Made by a program: the position numbers and the translations under genes. A model generated the notes under the pieces. The model had not been told where the DNA came from. It saw nothing but the letters and a program-made list of their open reading frames with translations, and did not search any database. From Pogonophryne albipinna (lineage: Eukaryota; Chordata; Actinopteri; Perciformes; Artedidraconidae): 64,000 bases of DNA. The stretch spans positions 645,001-709,000 of the forward strand of contig JAPTMU010000032.1 of the NCBI GenBank assembly GCA_028583405.1. The letters run 5' to 3'. This document shows positions 14,331 through 55,253 of the stretch, piece by piece. Position 1 is the stretch's first letter. Each line of letters starts with the position of its first letter.

Positions 14331-15146
14331 CTATGGACGAATGAGGCCCGCCTTCAGAGATGAGTCAATGTAATCCGTCATAGATTGTCTTTCAGGACCA
14401 GAAATTGAGTATAGACGTCCCTTGGGAATGGGGGCACCCGGTAGTAAGTCAATTGCACAGTGATAAGGTCGATGAGGAGGCAATGTAGAGGCCCGAGTCT
14501 TACTGAAAACCTCCATCAGGTTGTGGTAACGGGAGGGAACATTGGGCAGGTCTGGTAAGTCAGAGGCATGGTCATGAGTTACTTCCTTATTCTCTACCTC
14601 ACTACCTGAAGTAACCCTTCCTACTGACAGCCCTTCAACTTCTCCTGGTGAAACCAAACATGTATGATTACATTCTCTTCCCCAACCCTTCACCCTACCG
14701 GAACGCCAGTCAATGTGAGGATTATGTCTTTTCAACCATGGGAAGCCTAAAATCATAGGGTGTTGGGCGGAGTCGAATAAATGGAATGTCATGAATTCTG
14801 TGTGGTTGTGATTTATGATAACCTGGACGGGTTCTGTGTGGTCAGTGACTTGAAACAATAATCTTCCATCAAGGGCGCTGGCATTTAAGGTTTGAGCTAA
14901 GGGCATGGTGACAATGTTCAAGCTTTTGGCAAGACTCCAGTCCATTAAACTTTCGTCTGCTCCTGAATCAATGAGAACATTCTGTGTTAAGGTCTGCTTA
15001 CCTAATTTTACTTGGATAGGAGTCAATGTACGAGGAGAGTAGTCAGAAGTTAGTCGGCTCACCAGCGCCCTCCTCTTGCCTGGGGAGCCCCGTCTTTTAG
15101 TGAGCAAGCGGCCATCAGGTGTCCACGATGCCCGCAGTAGAAACAC
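14331..15146 (-). pseudogene. pol: Gypsy pol, protease segment
   Basis: Contains the aspartic protease motif DSGADES (about residues 60-66) and the start of the RT domain (LPGAPIPKGRLYSISGPE). An in-frame TAG at 14331-14333 stops it; the same frame continues downstream as the RT segment. Confidence 0.87.
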
Positions 15147-16087
15147 AGGCCCTGGCGGAGGCGCCGTTCACGCTCCTCCAGTGAAAGTCTTGCTCGGCCA
15201 AGTTGCATGGGTTCATCTGATGTGGTGGATGGCTTTGTCAAAAGAGGCTTGATCCAGACCCCTGAAGAAGAATCCTCCCCCATCCGGATGCCACGACGAG
15301 GCCCCCTGGAGCTTGGTGAACGAACTGCAGGTTGTTCTCTTTCTTTTTGTCTATCCCATAGTCTATTATCTATTCGTATTGCCAGAGTAATCACAGAGTC
15401 TAAATCTTCTGGAAGATCTAATGGGACTAAGTGATCTTTGAGAAGGCCTGAAAGTCCATTTACAAAGGCGTCCAGCAAGGCCAGATCATTCCAGCCACTG
15501 TCTGCTGCTATTGTCCTAAACTCTATGGCATAATCAGACACTCTTTGATTTCTTTGCTTGAGTTGAACTAGAGCTTTAGCCGCTTCTCTCCCTGGTGCTG
15601 TACGATCAAAAATCTTTTTCAGGGAATCAGTAAACAGTCTGAGTGATCTGCAAAGGGGAGAGTCTCTAGCCCATTCTGCTGTAGCCCAGGCTGCTGCTCT
15701 ACCAGTCAAGTGTGTTATCATGAAAGCTATCCTAGACTGGTCTGTTGGAAAGGCAGAAGGCTGATGTTGATAATGCAGGTCGCATTGGACTAAAAAAGGA
15801 CGACAGTCACCTGAGTCACCGGAGAATTTCTCTGGAGATGCGAGACGAGAGCATGAAGAAGGAGTAGGTCCTTGGATCACAGGAGCCACAGGATTCACAG
15901 CCTCAGGCAGGGGCGCAGCAGCGGAAAAAGTTTGAGATCCAGTTTCCAGGTGAGAAAGGACACTGACAAGCTGATCTGCCAGGTGGTTTACTTGGCTCTT
16001 CACAGATGTTTGGAAGCTTTCTTGACGACCACTCAAGTCTCTCACTCCCTGGTCAATTGATTTCAGCTGATCGTCATGCTGAGACAA
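15059..16087 (-). CDS. gag: Gypsy gag, open, 342 codons
   Basis: The ATG at 16087 follows the 5' LTR by about 75 nt. A central capsid-like region contains the retrotransposon gag signature (AAAWATAEW, VSDYAIEFRTIA). A CCHC zinc knuckle (CFYCGHRGHLMAAC) lies at about residues 315-328. The reading frame is intact. It overlaps the downstream protease frame by about 88 nt in the -1 register, consistent with frameshift expression; the slippery site was not identified. Confidence 0.88.
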   Translation of the reverse strand: MSQHDDQLKSIDQGVRDLSGRQESFQTSVKSQVNHLADQLVSVLSHLETGSQTFSAAAPLPEAVNPVAPVIQGPTPSSCSRLASPEKFSGDSGDCRPFLVQCDLHYQHQPSAFPTDQSRIAFMITHLTGRAAAWATAEWARDSPLCRSLRLFTDSLKKIFDRTAPGREAAKALVQLKQRNQRVSDYAIEFRTIAADSGWNDLALLDAFVNGLSGLLKDHLVPLDLPEDLDSVITLAIRIDNRLWDRQKEREQPAVRSPSSRGPRRGIRMGEDSSSGVWIKPLLTKPSTTSDEPMQLGRARLSLEERERRLRQGLCFYCGHRGHLMAACSLKDGAPQARGGRW

Positions 16088-16163
16088 AAGTGTGCCTTAG
16101 TGAGCGCAGAGCTGCTCTGAACCTGTCTGAGTCGGCTGGGTCCATTCTTTGGCCAGTTCGTAC

Positions 16164-16590
16164 TGTTAAGAATGTCCCAAGGCTCAGGACCCAAACGCAC
16201 AACACCAGAAACAGGTCAGATTAACAAGGTCTTTTAATTAAGGTCAAAACACAAAACGCTCACTTGAGGATCAAAACAAAAACATCTACATGGACTATCA
16301 AAAATATACTTAACACGATCACGGAATGACTGGCAGGCTTGACCAGACGAACTGGCACAGGACAAAGGGAGATGCAGACTATATATACACACTAGGTAAG
16401 GGGACACAGGTGGCAACAATTAAGGGAGGGGCTAACAATCACACTGGAGGGAAAAACACACAAGGGCAGGAATGCTCTGAAACGAGAGGAAAAGGTTACT
16501 ACAAAATAAAACAGGAAATCACAAGACAAAGCGAAAGACAAAAGGACTGAACTAAATAAATTAACTTAACACAAATGTCTAGACACCACA
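16164..16590 (-). repeat. Gypsy 5' LTR
   Basis: Element-sense start TGTGGTGTCTAGAC, end ATTCTTAACA. 427 bp, differing from the 3' LTR by a few substitutions and short indels. Confidence 0.9.
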
Positions 16591-17375
16591 CCATGTGGAC
16601 ATTATTTAAGTGGGGGGGACCTAACCTTCTCTATGGGGGGTCCGGGGGGCATGCTCCCCCGGGAAGATTTGTTTTTAAATATTGAAGTTAAAAGCATCAA
16701 TCTGGTGCACTTTGAGAGCAACATTAAGAGATCTATGGATACATCTTTCAACACCCATATGAAACAGAACTTTATGGATATTTTACAAATCACTCCCCTT
16801 TCAAACTGTATTCTTGTTTATTAATAACAACTTTTTTTTACTGTCATATAGTATTTTATATAATCTAGATTTCTTAAACATTTTTCTTTTTTGCGTGTGT
16901 TTATAAATTACCTCGAGGGCCGTACCAAATGGTCTCGCGGTCCGTATACGGCCCGGAGGCCGGAGGTTCCCCACCCCTGATATAGAGTCCTTTACCTCAC
17001 TGAGCTGTAGTTATCAGCCTCGTCAGACTGGATAGGATTCTCCCTCCACATCATTGTAGAAACATCTTCTTCTTCCGTTAGAGCAGCAAGCACCAGATTC
17101 TAATAACAACAGCGCGGTGCGCCCTCCCTCTCTCCCTCGCTCGCACTTTGGCTGTGAGCTGCGGGCGCCTGATAAGCCAACATCCCCCATTTTCATCACT
17201 TGCAGCGCCCATCGTACAGGGCAAATGAAACGTGTAACCGGGATGAAAAGGGTGTTACATTTACTTAATTATGAATATTGTTACATCAAGGTCGAAAGTT
17301 AGGATGAGCCCCAACGGTCAAAACATTTGTTTCCCTCCCAGAGCTGCCAGCGCAGCGCCAGTGCAACGGGCTGGC

Positions 17376-17478
<103 letters not shown>

Positions 17479-18151
17479 CCAGTATTACCTCACTATTTGG
17501 CATTATGGTTCTCATATGCAGTGGCGTTTTTATATGTACAAAAGTGGTGGGGCACAAAAAACTTAGATGTCTATATATAAGCTTCTGCAGTGAGGTTCAT
17601 GGCTGGTGAGGCACTGGCACTGACTCTTCAGGTTTACAAATATTATATTTTGACCTAAATCAAAATATAATATTATTTTCAAAAGCTTTTTTAGTCTGAT
17701 GCTTCGATTAATTTTAAACAGACAGTTCAACAAAAGGATACCCAAAAAATGTAATTTTATCATTTAAATATTGAATTGTTCTCTCTTAGTAAGATCCCAT
17801 TTTCAATAACATTGTGGTCTTACCTTGACTTGAAGATTAAGTACATTTGCCTATCCTTCTGGACAAAAATCTCTATTACTTTTTTGTAAAAGTCCTCCTT
17901 ATGTTCTTGTAGTTTCAAAAGTCTATCATAAATCTAATCTAATCAATAGATTTATGATTCGAAAATGATGAAAGTAGGGTAGACATGTGGATATTATCCG
18001 GCTGAACAAAACGTGCATTTATCTAACAGCTACGTTTCCCACAGACCTTATTTGGAGCTATTTTCTAAAATCCTATGGAGAAATCTCATTGCTTTTTTGT
18101 CGAGGGAAGCCATGCGCAGCTTACTTCCGGGTTTTAGGATGCCTCACTGCA

Positions 18152-21100
18152 TATGAAGGTAGATATGGTGCAAAATGCGAGAGCGTGTAAAACCTGATGT
18201 GAGCACTTCCAGAAAAAAAATCTGAGCTTGTGTGCATACATTTACACTTGTATAAAATATCCACGTAACTGTGAACCAAATGTACACTTGTATAACATAT
18301 CCACGTAACTGTGAACCAAATTTACACTTGTAAAAAATATCCACATAACTGTGAACCAAATTTGAAGTCACAGAAGAAAAAAAAAGTTTTGTAGCTTGTA
18401 GAAAAAAAATGAACTTAGTGATGAAATGTTCACTTGCAGAAAAATACATATTTTTAAAATATATTTTCCATTACAACTGCAACTTTATTTATTACAACCT
18501 CTCAAATCAGTCATTACAACTTGACGAATCTGCTCTGTGGCAGTATAAATCGACAAATCTGCGGTCTTGACTTTTGCTACACTTCTTGCGATAAATGTGT
18601 CGCAAAAGTAATTTTCACCTGTAGATATGGGGGGTTGGAGCGAAGGGGCGGAGCTATCAGAAGGACGAGGCTCGGGTGACTGGAGACTGCGGGCTAACGG
18701 TTCGTGTCGCTACCAGTCCGCTGACATGGCGCATCAATCAACGGTCAATTTTGCCCATTACTTGCCCAGTATTACTTTGAATATTATTATTCTGATTGAG
18801 GATTAAATCCAGTTTGAAGACCACCGTTTTATATCGTGTAGTTTAGCGGCAAAATAACGTCAGTCAGCCAGCTAACGCTAGCTTTGTTGAGTTTATGCTA
18901 GCTAAACAAGTAGTGGTTGTAGTCTACAGCAGTAATTAATATATTATAGCCTACTGCTTTGGCACTAACGGTTGATAACCGTTTATGAAAATAAAACCAA
19001 TTGAACTGTAATGAAATAATGACAAGTTTTATAATTGTCTTGGGCTCCTGCTGTGTTTTTAAAGCCTTTGTAAATTATCCATGCTATTTTCTATTTAGAA
19101 CGAAGACTTCAGAATCTTAAAATCCCTTAACGTTTGTATGCAATTGTGCTAAATTCAACTCTGGAATCAAGCAAATATTAATGTTTGCATGACATTAGTT
19201 ATTTATATGTTGCCATCACTGAACTATACGTTTAATACATTTAAGTCAAGCTAAGCTACATGTGATGGTAGCTAGTTAGTACTCTTACCTGTGATGCCTC
19301 CTCCAAACAGCATAATAACCAGACTGTATCATTAAAGCTAAGTACCAGTTCTAGATCCTTGACTTTAGACAAACAATTCAAAAGACAACATGTATTTAAA
19401 GACCAATCTTTATTTGAAGGTGCCTCTTAACCTGAGATATTAGTTATACAGTAATAGTATTGACAATCTAAAAAAACTGAGCAACTCAACAGTCAACTTT
19501 ATATTTCTTATTGTCCAAAGCATTTATTATTTTCATTTTTCCCCTCTCATATTCAGTGTGGACGGATTGAGACAGCCTGGCGTCCAGAGCTGCAGAGACT
19601 TCAGGGAGAAACCTCCGTGTGATGGACGTCCTGTCTGTTGGTTTGGAGAGGACTGAGGGTCTTTCCTCTGCGAGGAGGACCAGGCCTGATGGAGGAGCCC
19701 ATGCTGGGCATAGCTGATACCAACTGCACAGGCCTAGTCCTGTCACTTTATTTGGACTAAATGTGTTTACTTATACATTTAATAGGTTTACACCTTGTGT
19801 CCATATGTGCTTTTTATTTAAACATTTGATTAACTTTTGGTTCACATTTCAATAAATTGTATTTGTATTTGCACTCCTTTTGTCCATTATTCTTACTGAA
19901 AATGTTAGATTACACATTCACATCTGACTGAAGATTGGCCCTATTTATTTGTGACGTTGCAAACTCTGCGTTACAAGGCACAAGTGATGTGAAGCTCATA
20001 AAGTGAGGCAAATAGAAATAATCAGCTGATGGAGTGTAGATGTGGAAATAGGTGCATTCGATCAGCTGACTATGTTTTTCGCCACACTTTATAAGCCTGA
20101 CTATAACCACCCCTTCTCTGAGGTGCAGGCAGCGTCACAAACAAATGATGGTCCTGATAGACTACAAAATATTCGGTGTGCAGATCTTTGTTTTCACAAT
20201 AAAAGTAGTTTCTTAGTGAATGTCCTGTACTGGTCTTAAAATCTCATAACATCAGCTTTTAATGTTCCTCTTGGATGTTCTTCTTGACCCTCAGAGAAGG
20301 AGAAGATGTTGTGTCTTTCAGGCATGTCCTTTCCTAACAAAAATTACAGGAAACATAAAACATTATTGCAGAACAAGTGTGTTATTTATGAAAGAGGTGT
20401 GTTTGTGTGTTATGGGGCTGTTGATATAATTATTTTTTAATTGTAATCAGATTATGAATAAACAGTATGAAATTCATCAACATTGAAATATATGTTATTT
20501 TCAAAATAATATTTAACTGTTATCAAAACGTAGTGCAACTGTAGAAGCTTGCTCTGTTGTCTCACTGAAAGAATCACTTTTACCACGTTTTTTACAGACA
20601 ATATTGAGAGATAAATAGTAGCAGTTCTCACTATGTGTTACATATTTTTGCCTTCAATACATTAAATTAGAACGCTGACAAAGTCATATTGCTTGTTAAC
20701 ATCTAAAATGTAACCTTTTGCATGTAAAAAACCCTCAACTTAATTGATGTGTAGGTGATCTAGTATTTAGTATTGTTTAATGGAATGTATATCAGTGTAT
20801 TCAAGTCAATACTTCATTTATTTAAACCAATATCTTTCTTGATTCTTTGTACAGTATGCAAATAGAGTCTTTGTACCTGTGCTGAAGTTCACTGCTGTGA
20901 GGAGTCCAGTTCTGTCTCTCTCTCTCTGGTCCAGCCTGTCTGCATCACCTGGACACCTTAAACAAACAGATATATATATATGTAAAGTACCATGTGTACA
21001 AACAATATAACTGATTCTCTTCTGTTGAACATGTTGGATTGTGTATTGTCCGAGTCAGGGTCCTTTTTATTTTACTGTAACTTTGGAAATTGTGTTACCA

Positions 21101-22296
21101 ATGCTTACTGTTTATTTGATATCAATTTGGTAATACAATTAATAAAAACAACAAGGTTTGGGTTCGTTCTTCAGATGACTGTGACGTTAACGTGTAAGCT
21201 CAATAATTAACTCCAGCTCAACCAACCATATTGTAATATTTAAGTAATCATCTTGAAATATGACATTAATAATTGTAATATACACACATCTTATTGTGAG
21301 GCTGATTTCACATACACTACTTCGACGTTAGCTAAATAGAAAATAGCATGGATAATTTACAAAGGCTTTAAAAACACAGCAGGAGCCCAAGACAATTATA
21401 AAACTTGTCATTATTTCAGTAAAGTTCAATTGGTTTTATTTTCATAAACGATTATCAACCGTTAGTGCCAAAGCAGTAGGCTATAATATATGAATTACTG
21501 CTGTATAGACTACAACCACTACATGTTTAGCTAGCATAAACTCAACAAAGCTAGCGTTAGCTGGCTGACTGACGTTATTTTGCCGCTAAACTGCACGATA
21601 TAAAACGGTGGTCTTCAACGCGGATTTAATCCTCAATCACAATAATAATATTCAAAGTAATACTGGGCAAGGAATGGGCAAAATGTACCGTTGATTGATG
21701 TGCCATGTCAGCGGACTGGTAGCGACACGAACCGTTAGCCCGCAGTCTCCAGTCGCCCGCAGTCTCCAGTCACCCGAGCCTCATCCTTCTGATAGCTCCG
21801 CCCCTTCGCTCCAACCCCCCACATCTACAGGTGAAAATTACTTTTGCGACACATTTATCGCAAGAAGTGTAGCAAAAGTCAAGACCGCAGATTCGTCGAT
21901 TTATACTGCCACAGAGCAGATTCGTCAAGTTGTAATGACTGATTTGAGAGGTTGTAATAAATAAAGTTGCAGTTGTAATGGAAAATATATTTAAAAAATG
22001 TGTATTTTTCTGCACGTGAACATTTCATCACTAAGTTCATTTTTTTTCTACAAGCTACAAAACTTTTTCTTTTCTTCTGTGACTTCAAATTTGGTTCAGT
22101 TACGTGGATATTTTTTACAAGTGTAAATTTGGTTCACAGTTACGTGGATATTTTATACAAGTGTACATTTGGTTCACAGTTACGTGGATATTTTATACAA
22201 GTGTAAATGTATGCACACAAACTCAGATTTTTTTTCTGCAAGTGCTCACATCAGGTTTTACACGCTCTCGCATTTTGCACCATATCTACCTTCATA
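18152..22296. mobile_element. Transposon with ~0.95-kb terminal inverted repeats, 6-bp TSD
   Basis: Left arm about 18152-19100 and right arm about 21333-22296 are inverted copies (tatgaaggtagatatgg ... ccatatctaccttcata). They are flanked by a perfect actgca duplication (18146-18151, 22297-22302). Each arm carries a ~40-bp unit in about three tandem copies (18236-18355; 22090-22210). A 2.2-kb core (19101-21332) lies between. The 6-bp duplication and TAT...ATA termini would fit the IS3EU superfamily as I remember it, but no transposase was recognised, so the assignment is tentative. Confidence 0.75.
19533..19723 (-). CDS. Candidate terminal exon inside the inverted-repeat transposon
   Basis: On the minus strand an acceptor (cctgtgcag) at 19724 is followed by an open frame of about 62 codons (GISYAQHGLLHQAW, then Ser/Gln-rich) to a TGA at 19533-19535. 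An AATAAA occurs about 120 nt further on (near 19405). Possible upstream exons are at about 20883-20952 (DADRLDQRERDRTGLL) and 20290-20335 (KDMPERHNIFSFSE). No family recognised. Splicing is inferred from weak sequence cues only, and the neighbouring frame is also open. Confidence 0.25.
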
Positions 22297-22774
22297 ACTG
22301 CAGCTCTCTCGTCTCCTCTTCACACACCCACTTTTCGCGGCACACGTACTTACAGCCAATCAGCTCTGAATGATGTGAGATGACGTATGGTGGGGATGGC
22401 AGCTCAGTGCCCCTATGGTCATTATTTTTTTGCCACACACATTAAATAGGAAAATATTCTGAGCATGCGCAGTGTAGTTTTTACAGTCACCGTTCACTTA
22501 GACAGAGAGAGGGAGGGGCAGGATCGGGTTTTGTCCCACATGGCTCTAAACAGCTCAATAGGCACACACTGTAGACACTAATTAGAAGAACACAGACTAA
22601 AACAGCAATGTACAGACGAATCAGATGATTAAACATGATCTTAAAATATATTTTATATATTTTTTAATTTATTTTTTGCATTTTGTTGTAATCATTGTTT
22701 TTAATACTTTCTGCTGACACTAGGTGGGGCTGTGCCCCACCTGCCCCTAATGACCAGTCGCCACTGCTCAAATG

Positions 22775-22960
22775 TTATAAAAACATTGGCATTGCTGAAA
22801 ATGAAAGTTTACCTCATAATTTCAGAGACGCAAGAGTGAATATTCCTAAAAAATAAGAAAACACACATACAAAGATTGATTTGTGGAAAACCCACTCTAC
22901 AATGGTGTATAACATAAAACATAAACACAAGGTCCTTCTCAGGTCGATTATTTTCATTTC
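22775..22960. other. Spacer
   Basis: AT-rich, no gene or element recognised. Confidence 0.4.
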
Positions 22961-23092
22961 CTCGCTCCTCGGTCCTCGGTATCACCGGAAGTTGATTTGT
23001 CTGCCCCATCTTGAGTACCGTCCCATGGCTCTTATTTCTGCCGGAGGACCGAGCAGCGAGGAGCGATAATGGAGGAGCTATAATCGAGGAAC
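22961..23092. repeat. Dispersed repeat, copy 1 (ctcgctcctcggtcctcg)
   Basis: About 130 bp shared with 36093-36222: ctcctcggtcctcg, then tcaccggaagttgatttg, atcttgagtaccgtcccatg, and ending gaggaaccaccag. Its own ends (ctcgctcctcggtcctcg, gaggaccgagcagcgagga) are partly inverted, as in a MITE. Confidence 0.7.
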
Positions 23093-24119
23093 CACCAGAC
23101 TAAACTGCGATGTTAACAACCTCATGATGACCTCATATGTTTTTAACTTAGGATCATACCTGTGTTTAGTCTAGAAAAAGGTAAATGTGTGCATTTTATT
23201 ATAAAGTTGTGTATATTTACAGACCGTTGCAAAAACTAAGAAGCTTATAAACATCAGGTTTAAAACTAAAAGAGCTTTGAAACACAATGAAAGATGTTTG
23301 GAGTTTTATTTGAGTTATTCATTCATTCAAACTAATTACAAAGAAGTATTAAAAAGCAAAATAGTAATATAATAGCCTAGGTAATAGTGTGCTGACTCCT
23401 GCTTCAATATTTCCTCTGTGACTCCCCCATGTTATGGATGTGAGTACAGGTTGAGATGCATACTGTAAGACACATCGAGTTTATAACTCTGGTTTGTGAA
23501 GGGTCAGTTGCTGTTTGCTACAACATAACAAAATAAAACGTATAACATGCACAGTTTACCTTATAACTGTCATAATAAAGTGGTTATGAAATATTAAAGA
23601 GTGGGGGTCTTTCCTCCTGCAGGTAAGACCTGTGCTCTCTGCAGACAGATCAGAGCAGGCGGAGCATCCCCATCTTGTGGGCAGTAGAGGTATTACTGCG
23701 CTGTTGAAGACGTTCGACAGGAAATCAGGGATGTAGGGAGAAATAGTTCAGAACAAATATTTTACTTAGCAGGTTTTTTTTACAGTTGTGTTGCTGTATC
23801 ATACAATTACACAAATGTTCCTTTCACATGTTCTGACAGTCTATGTTGCTGTAGTAAAAAAAAGACACGTCAATTTCAAACTGCTCCATGATTCTCTGTC
23901 TTCCTTAAACATTTTTTAAATGTTACAGAAATAATGGCGCATTAGTCTTTTAATTATAAAAACAAAGACTGCACCAATCTGTCCATGTTCAAATCGCTAA
24001 GCATAAGTCACCTTTTCATAAGTGCTTTTTAATGTGTAATTATATGTTATCATTATGTTAAATGTGTTATTTTAAATTAATTTTAACCAGTACATGTAAA
24101 GTGTCTTTGAGTACCTTAA
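23093..24119. other. Spacer downstream of cers3
   Basis: About 1 kb between a dispersed repeat and the likely cers3 poly(A) site. No gene or clear repeat seen. Confidence 0.45.
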
Positions 24120-25178
24120 TAAACTCAATACAAATACTTTATTCATAATTATTACCACCACTTTTCTGTGCTGGTTTTCTCCAAGTGAAGGGCAGCAACA
24201 AATACTTCCTAAAATGCATTGGCACAGCATCAGGGATGTGAGGCAACTCCTTTTATAATCATAAAACTCATGTCCTCTGTTCAGTCTCTGATGTGCGGTC
24301 AACCATCCATCAGTTCTGTTGCAAAATAAACCCCTAACGAGCGATATGGATTCATTTGAAGCAGATTATTTCCTGTGTAGAGATATGTTGTCCTGCTGGT
24401 CTTTTGGTATTTAAACTACAAAACATGTCTTATGCTGGAGGAGACTCCGTTCATTTAACGTTTTGGATTATTATATCAGAAGCTCCCATTTTTGTAGTTT
24501 ACTTTACATTTTTGTTCACAGAAATGAATAAAATGTTGACTGTATATTTTTATACCAAGGAGACATTTTTTAACCCCAAGAAGGTTTTCTGAGCCTTGGG
24601 TGGGGTCGGGACCCTCCGGTTGGGCTCAGTGCTTTAGATGAATGAAACTCAAAGTCATTGCTGCCTAGATGTTTCCAAACATCACATGTTGTTATCTATG
24701 GGAATCATTGCATGGTGTGATTTATCATGTAAAGTCAAAGTTGGACAGTTGATTAAAATACAAAACTTGTATACACAAAGAGTTCAGTGGGTCTATGAAG
24801 GTGAGCACAGCTACATACAGTACTTTGCCAACCCCACCTCCATTATCTCACTGGATCCCATTCATCTACCGGTGAGCATAAGCGGTGCGTGCTAATTGAG
24901 CGGGCTGGGGGGGGAGTTAAAGTCTTGATTGATGACCCAGTGAGGTCGAGCAGCTGGTGGTGCCCCCCCCCCCCACCTGCGCACCAGCTCTGCACTTCAC
25001 AAACATATGAACGTGGTGATGAGTGTGTCCTTTATTGGCTTGTTAGGTTTGTTGGTCTCTGTGAATGACAGTGAAGCGCTGCCACTGACAGCATGGGGGG
25101 GGGGTTTCTCTGAACATATTGCACTTTCACTGTGAGTTTCGTTCCTGCAACTGAAGGAATACATCTTTTTTTGCTTAT
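24120..25178 (-). other. cers3: cers3 3' UTR with candidate poly(A) signal
   Basis: Non-coding sequence after the stop. The first clear AATAAA on the sense strand lies near 24137-24142 (plus strand tactttattcat), suggesting a 3' UTR of roughly 1 kb. The end is inferred from this hexamer only. A C/G homopolymer run occurs near 24965-24975. Confidence 0.45.
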
Positions 25179-54241
<29,063 letters not shown>

Positions 54242-54250
54242 CCCTCCACC

Positions 54251-54942
54251 CTAACAGAACCACACATACCAACCTAGGTCATATAGCACTAGATACCAAT
54301 ACACAATACACGCACCACTGCCAGTAGCAAACATCTGGAAAGAGAGTAAACAAAGTTCCTTCTTCATCTGAAATGTCCTTTAAATATGCCATAGAGCCTG
54401 GTCTCAGGGAATGTGCAGTGGGATGGTTCCTCTAAAATGTATTCCCTTACAATTATTAGTTACCTGTAAAATAAATGTATCAACAAATAAAAGGAATGTA
54501 ACCTCATTACTTTTGGTTACTCTTGGATTAGCCTACCTCAATATCAAATGCATTGCAAATAAATTCAAGAGAAAATAAATATCAATAAGATGTTTTTTAC
54601 TGAAGTGTCTTATGTTTGACAACAGAACAATATGACCTCAGAAAAAAAGAAACCAATATATTTAGTATGAAAAAACATTTTATTTATAGTAAAAGCTGCC
54701 TTTCCTTTAGCATATTCAGACAGCAGCCTAAACACCAACAATGAAACACATGAGAACATACTACAGTTTAAAGAAGCACAAATAAAGTCTGAGCTGACAG
54801 AAAATGCTCCATTTTAGTTTAATACACACAGTTAAGCTCACACACACTATGTTACTATCTGCTGAATTAAAAGCGGAACAAATGAAGCAACGAAAGTGAA
54901 CACCATAAAGCAGATTCAGGCAGTAGGCGTATAGATTCACAC
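54251..54942. other. Upstream of cers3 exon 1
   Basis: Contains the acceptor for the exon with the ATG; no 5' UTR exon identified and no repeat assigned. Confidence 0.4.
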
Positions 54943-55253
54943 TTAAAGTGGACCTATCATGCTATATTTGAATAATATATTGTAGGGCCATACCTATATA
55001 AAACATGTTTCTGAAGTTGCAAGTTTTTGAAGGGCTGATTCTGTGGCAAATGAGCTGCAGCTGACCACGCCCCCCTGCAAAGGAGGGCGAGGCACGAGTC
55101 TGTATCAGATCCGTTGCAGCCCCGTTTTTAGAGATTTGGGTATGGAGGAAAAGAGAGGGTTGTGTTTTCTGACACTTGGTGAGTTCCCTGACACACCGGG
55201 GACAAATATTCATGTATAAAAGACGTGCATTTTTCATGATAGGTCCCCTTTAA
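54943..55253. mobile_element. MITE, 311 bp, TTAA-flanked
   Basis: Inverted ends ttaaagtggacctatcatg and catgataggtccccttt, with TTAA at 54943-54946 and 55250-55253. Related in its ends to the 4122-4252 element. Confidence 0.65.

Larger units (their letters stand above)
11268..16590 (-). mobile_element. Ty3/Gypsy LTR retrotransposon, chromovirus type, 5.3 kb, inactivated
   Basis: The minus-strand element is bounded by two similar LTRs (11268-11700 and 16164-16590) and a perfect 5-bp target duplication ccatg (11263-11267, 16591-16595). Order: gag with a zinc knuckle, protease, reverse transcriptase, RNase H, integrase, and a chromodomain after integrase. A purine-rich tract precedes the 3' LTR near 11703-11716. 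LTR similarity implies recent arrival, yet pol carries two in-frame stops and two frameshifts (entries below), so this copy cannot make a full polyprotein. No envelope-like gene is present. Confidence 0.92.
10986..16979. mobile_element. hAT element (caggggtggggaacc family) split by a Gypsy insertion
   Basis: Left end caggggtggggaacctttt, right end ggaggttccccacccctg. The remaining element sequence is 10986-11262 and 16596-16979. A right-hand fragment of the same family is at about 41880-42237, ending ggttccccacccctg. The flanking 8-mers (atctaaac, atatagag) match only partly, so the insertion is old. No transposase remains. Confidence 0.75.
17519..22766. mobile_element. hAT element split by a 4.1-kb inverted-repeat transposon
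   Basis: Left end cagtggcgtttttatatg (17519), right end gaccagtcgccactg (22766). Flanking 8-mers ctcatatg (17511-17518) and ctcaaatg (22767-22774) match at 7 of 8 positions. Its own sequence is 17519-18145 and 22303-22766; the remainder is the nested element. Confidence 0.75.

Noticed and set aside
18152..22296. Polinton/Maverick element, because of long TIRs and a 6-bp duplication
   Set aside because: Far too short, ends do not begin with AG, and no polymerase, integrase or capsid genes are visible.
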